Assembly (NCBI RefSeq): GCF_005886345.1
Contig: NZ_PNEC01000006.1
Span: 1-56,422 of the forward strand
Length of the DNA stretch: 56,422 nt
Direction: 5' to 3'
DNA from: Pseudoalteromonas phenolica
Lineage (GTDB): Bacteria > Pseudomonadota > Gammaproteobacteria > Enterobacterales > Alteromonadaceae
Shown here: in pieces, positions 54,949 to 56,422 of the stretch
How the letters are laid out: each line of letters starts with the position of its first letter
Numbering within the stretch: the first letter of the stretch is position 1
The notes under the pieces: generated by a model
Seen by the model: only the letters and a program-made list of their open reading frames with translations
Told to the model about the DNA's origin: nothing
Database searches by the model: none
Made by a program: the position numbers and the translations under genes

Positions 54949-55617
54949 TTAACTTTTGCTTCTTTTACCTTTTAAATACGCATCTCTAAAATCAATAAAG
55001 TGAGCTGTTAATTTTTCTGCAGCAGAGCTTTCTCCTGCTTCAGCTAACACGACACACGCAACTTCTGCTGTACCTAGCTGATGAGCATGCGGAGCAACTC
55101 TGAGTTTATAATCTGATAGAGAGTCTGGGGACACAGAAAGCACCGGGAAAGTATCTAAATACTCACTCTTTCTAAACATTTTTTTCGCTTCGCGCCATGT
55201 ACCATCTAAAAAAATAAACAATGGTTTTTTAGAATCAATTCTTTCAACCTTAGTAATAACGCGTTCAGGCTCTGCGCTATCAGCGGGGAAAACAACAATA
55301 GGTTGATAGCTTGAATCTTTTAGAAGCGATAGCAATGCTTCATCTGGCTCAGTCCTATCCCAGCGAAAAGCATGATTATCAGGCACTACATCTGCGATTA
55401 AACGACCCGTATTCGAGGGCTTGAAGCTTTCATTGTGATACATTAATAGACATACTGCACTCTGACAGTCTTCGGCAACTTCTAGATTGTCACAGATGCA
55501 CAAGTGTTCAGAAAGCAAACAAGACTCACAACGAGATAACTTTGAACCGCGTGCTTTAAACTCTCGCTTGGCCGCAGCTATTTGCTTTTGACGTAGAACT
55601 AATACTGAATTTTTCAC
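54949..55617 (-). CDS. DTW-domain tRNA-uridine aminocarboxypropyltransferase
   Basis: This 222-residue protein is of the TapT/YfiP/DTWD family, which forms acp3U in tRNA from SAM. The N-terminal Cys cluster CESCLLSEHLCIC probably binds zinc. The family motif reads FLDGTWREAKKMFRKS (DGTW for DTW), and YKLRVAPHAHQLGTAEV follows. Whether it is TapT itself or a paralogue is not certain. It converges with the CsrB-like RNA. Confidence 0.85.
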   Translation of the reverse strand: MKNSVLVLRQKQIAAAKREFKARGSKLSRCESCLLSEHLCICDNLEVAEDCQSAVCLLMYHNESFKPSNTGRLIADVVPDNHAFRWDRTEPDEALLSLLKDSSYQPIVVFPADSAEPERVITKVERIDSKKPLFIFLDGTWREAKKMFRKSEYLDTFPVLSVSPDSLSDYKLRVAPHAHQLGTAEVACVVLAEAGESSAAEKLTAHFIDFRDAYLKGKRSKS

Positions 55618-55685
55618 TAATACCCCTTAGATTATAAGCCTCATATTGTAATAAACTAAGCGCATAATAGCAGTAAGGAACTCAA

Positions 55686-56222
55686 ATGAAGATACAAAAC
55701 TCGCAAAGATTACGTTATCGACTTATGGATAAAAATGATGCCGATTTACTATTCGAATTAGACCAAGATCCTGCGGTCATGAAATATTTAACGCATGGTA
55801 AGCCTAATTCAATGAAGACAATTAGAGAGGTTTTCATTCCTCGTTTAGAGCAGTTCACAAATTTAGAAAAAGGTTGGGGCTTATGGCAAGTAAATACCCT
55901 AGAAGAGGACCTGTTCATTGGCTGGATATTAGTTCGTCCGATGGGCTTTTTTACAAGTCAACGTAACGACTGTAATTTGGAGCTGGGCTGGCGCTTTAAG
56001 CAAATTAGTTGGGGCAAGGGCTATGCCACTGAAGCTGCTCAACATATTGCTAATACTCTCGTAACTGACAACACATATACCACTTTTTCTGCTGAGGCCC
56101 TTGAAGGCAATTTAGGCTCTATAAATATTATGAAGAAGCTGGGTATGCGCTATATAAAGCATTTTATTCATCAAGATGATCAAGGTCAGCATAGCGCCGT
56201 GCTTTACTCTAAAGAATTGTAA
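55686..56222 (+). CDS. RimJ/RimL-like GNAT acetyltransferase
   Basis: This is a 178-residue Acetyltransf_3-type enzyme. The N-terminus SQRLRYRLMDKNDADLLFEL is typical. GWRFKQISWGKGYATEAAQH is the acetyl-CoA motif and EGNLGSINIMKKLGMRYI the closing motif. Members acetylate ribosomal protein N-termini or small molecules; the target is unknown. AAGGAA precedes the ATG. The last 200 bases of the window hold no gene. Confidence 0.9.
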   Translation: MKIQNSQRLRYRLMDKNDADLLFELDQDPAVMKYLTHGKPNSMKTIREVFIPRLEQFTNLEKGWGLWQVNTLEEDLFIGWILVRPMGFFTSQRNDCNLELGWRFKQISWGKGYATEAAQHIANTLVTDNTYTTFSAEALEGNLGSINIMKKLGMRYIKHFIHQDDQGQHSAVLYSKEL

Positions 56223-56422
56223 GCTTTCCGACGCGAAGTAAATTAACTATCGCAGAGGAAGGAATACTTGATTCAGAGTGAGCCTCAGACCGTCTGCTTA
56301 ATAAGCACAGTAGGTATATAAGTTTCAGGCATAAAAAACCGACACTCAACGGTCACTTCTCACATAAAAACTCTGATGTGGCGAACGCGGGACTTGCTTT
56401 ATGGAGAGTGAACCTCCGAGAT

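Overview
The window is a chromosomal segment of a marine gammaproteobacterium, most likely Pseudoalteromonas or a close relative. This rests on protein character, on two E. coli-like syntenic blocks, and on moderate GC content with many small palindromic and MITE-like repeats. The genus is an inference from the sequence.

Layout. (1) 1-9,480 is an accessory, repeat-rich region. It holds an AraC regulator divergent from an NmrA-like reductase and a DUF1772 membrane protein, then a broken DUF4345-like gene. Next come two units that look like integron gene cassettes (an MBL-fold lipoprotein and a small lipoprotein), a GNAT acetyltransferase, an AT-rich phytanoyl-CoA-dioxygenase-like operon bracketed by 361-bp direct repeats, and two small membrane or secreted proteins. 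Remnants of REP-associated (Y1, RAYT-type) transposases and two short repeat families separate these units. (2) 9,500-14,190 carries a NarL-type two-component system, a divergent acyltransferase-3 protein with palindromic operator candidates between them, and an esterase/TPR protein with an in-frame 9-bp tandem repeat. (3) 14,200-17,030 is transposase debris and MITEs. (4) 17,099-28,513 holds gcvT-gcvH-gcvP (split by a 162-bp MITE), a half-length GcvT-like paralogue divergent from a LysR regulator, and ubiI-ubiH-pepP-ygfB in E. coli order. (5) 28,860-29,042 is 6S RNA (ssrS). (6) 29,350-36,349 is lysS-prfB (programmed +1 frameshift)-recJ-dsbC-xerD with divergent fldB. (7) 36,623-46,650 is a ten-gene chemotaxis operon: a membrane MCP-like protein, cheY, a STAS protein, cheA, cheW, an MCP, cheR, cheD, cheB and a REC-EAL phosphodiesterase. 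(8) 47,050-50,569 holds tRNA-Leu(CAA), an RDD protein, divergent mdh/argR and a DyP-type peroxidase with an altered catalytic motif. (9) 50,597-54,263 is a Fur-controlled fbpABC-type ferric-iron transporter. (10) 54,391-54,940 is a CsrB-family sRNA candidate with an upstream GacA/UvrY box. (11) A DTW-domain tRNA modification enzyme and a RimJ-like acetyltransferase close the window.

The core blocks cover one-carbon metabolism, ubiquinone hydroxylation, translation, recombination and disulfide repair, chemotaxis with c-di-GMP output, and iron uptake. The most notable items outside standard gene annotation are the CsrB-like RNA, the integron-cassette signature around the MBL gene, the direct-repeat-bounded dioxygenase island, the truncated GcvT paralogue, and the DyP-type peroxidase lacking its catalytic Asp.
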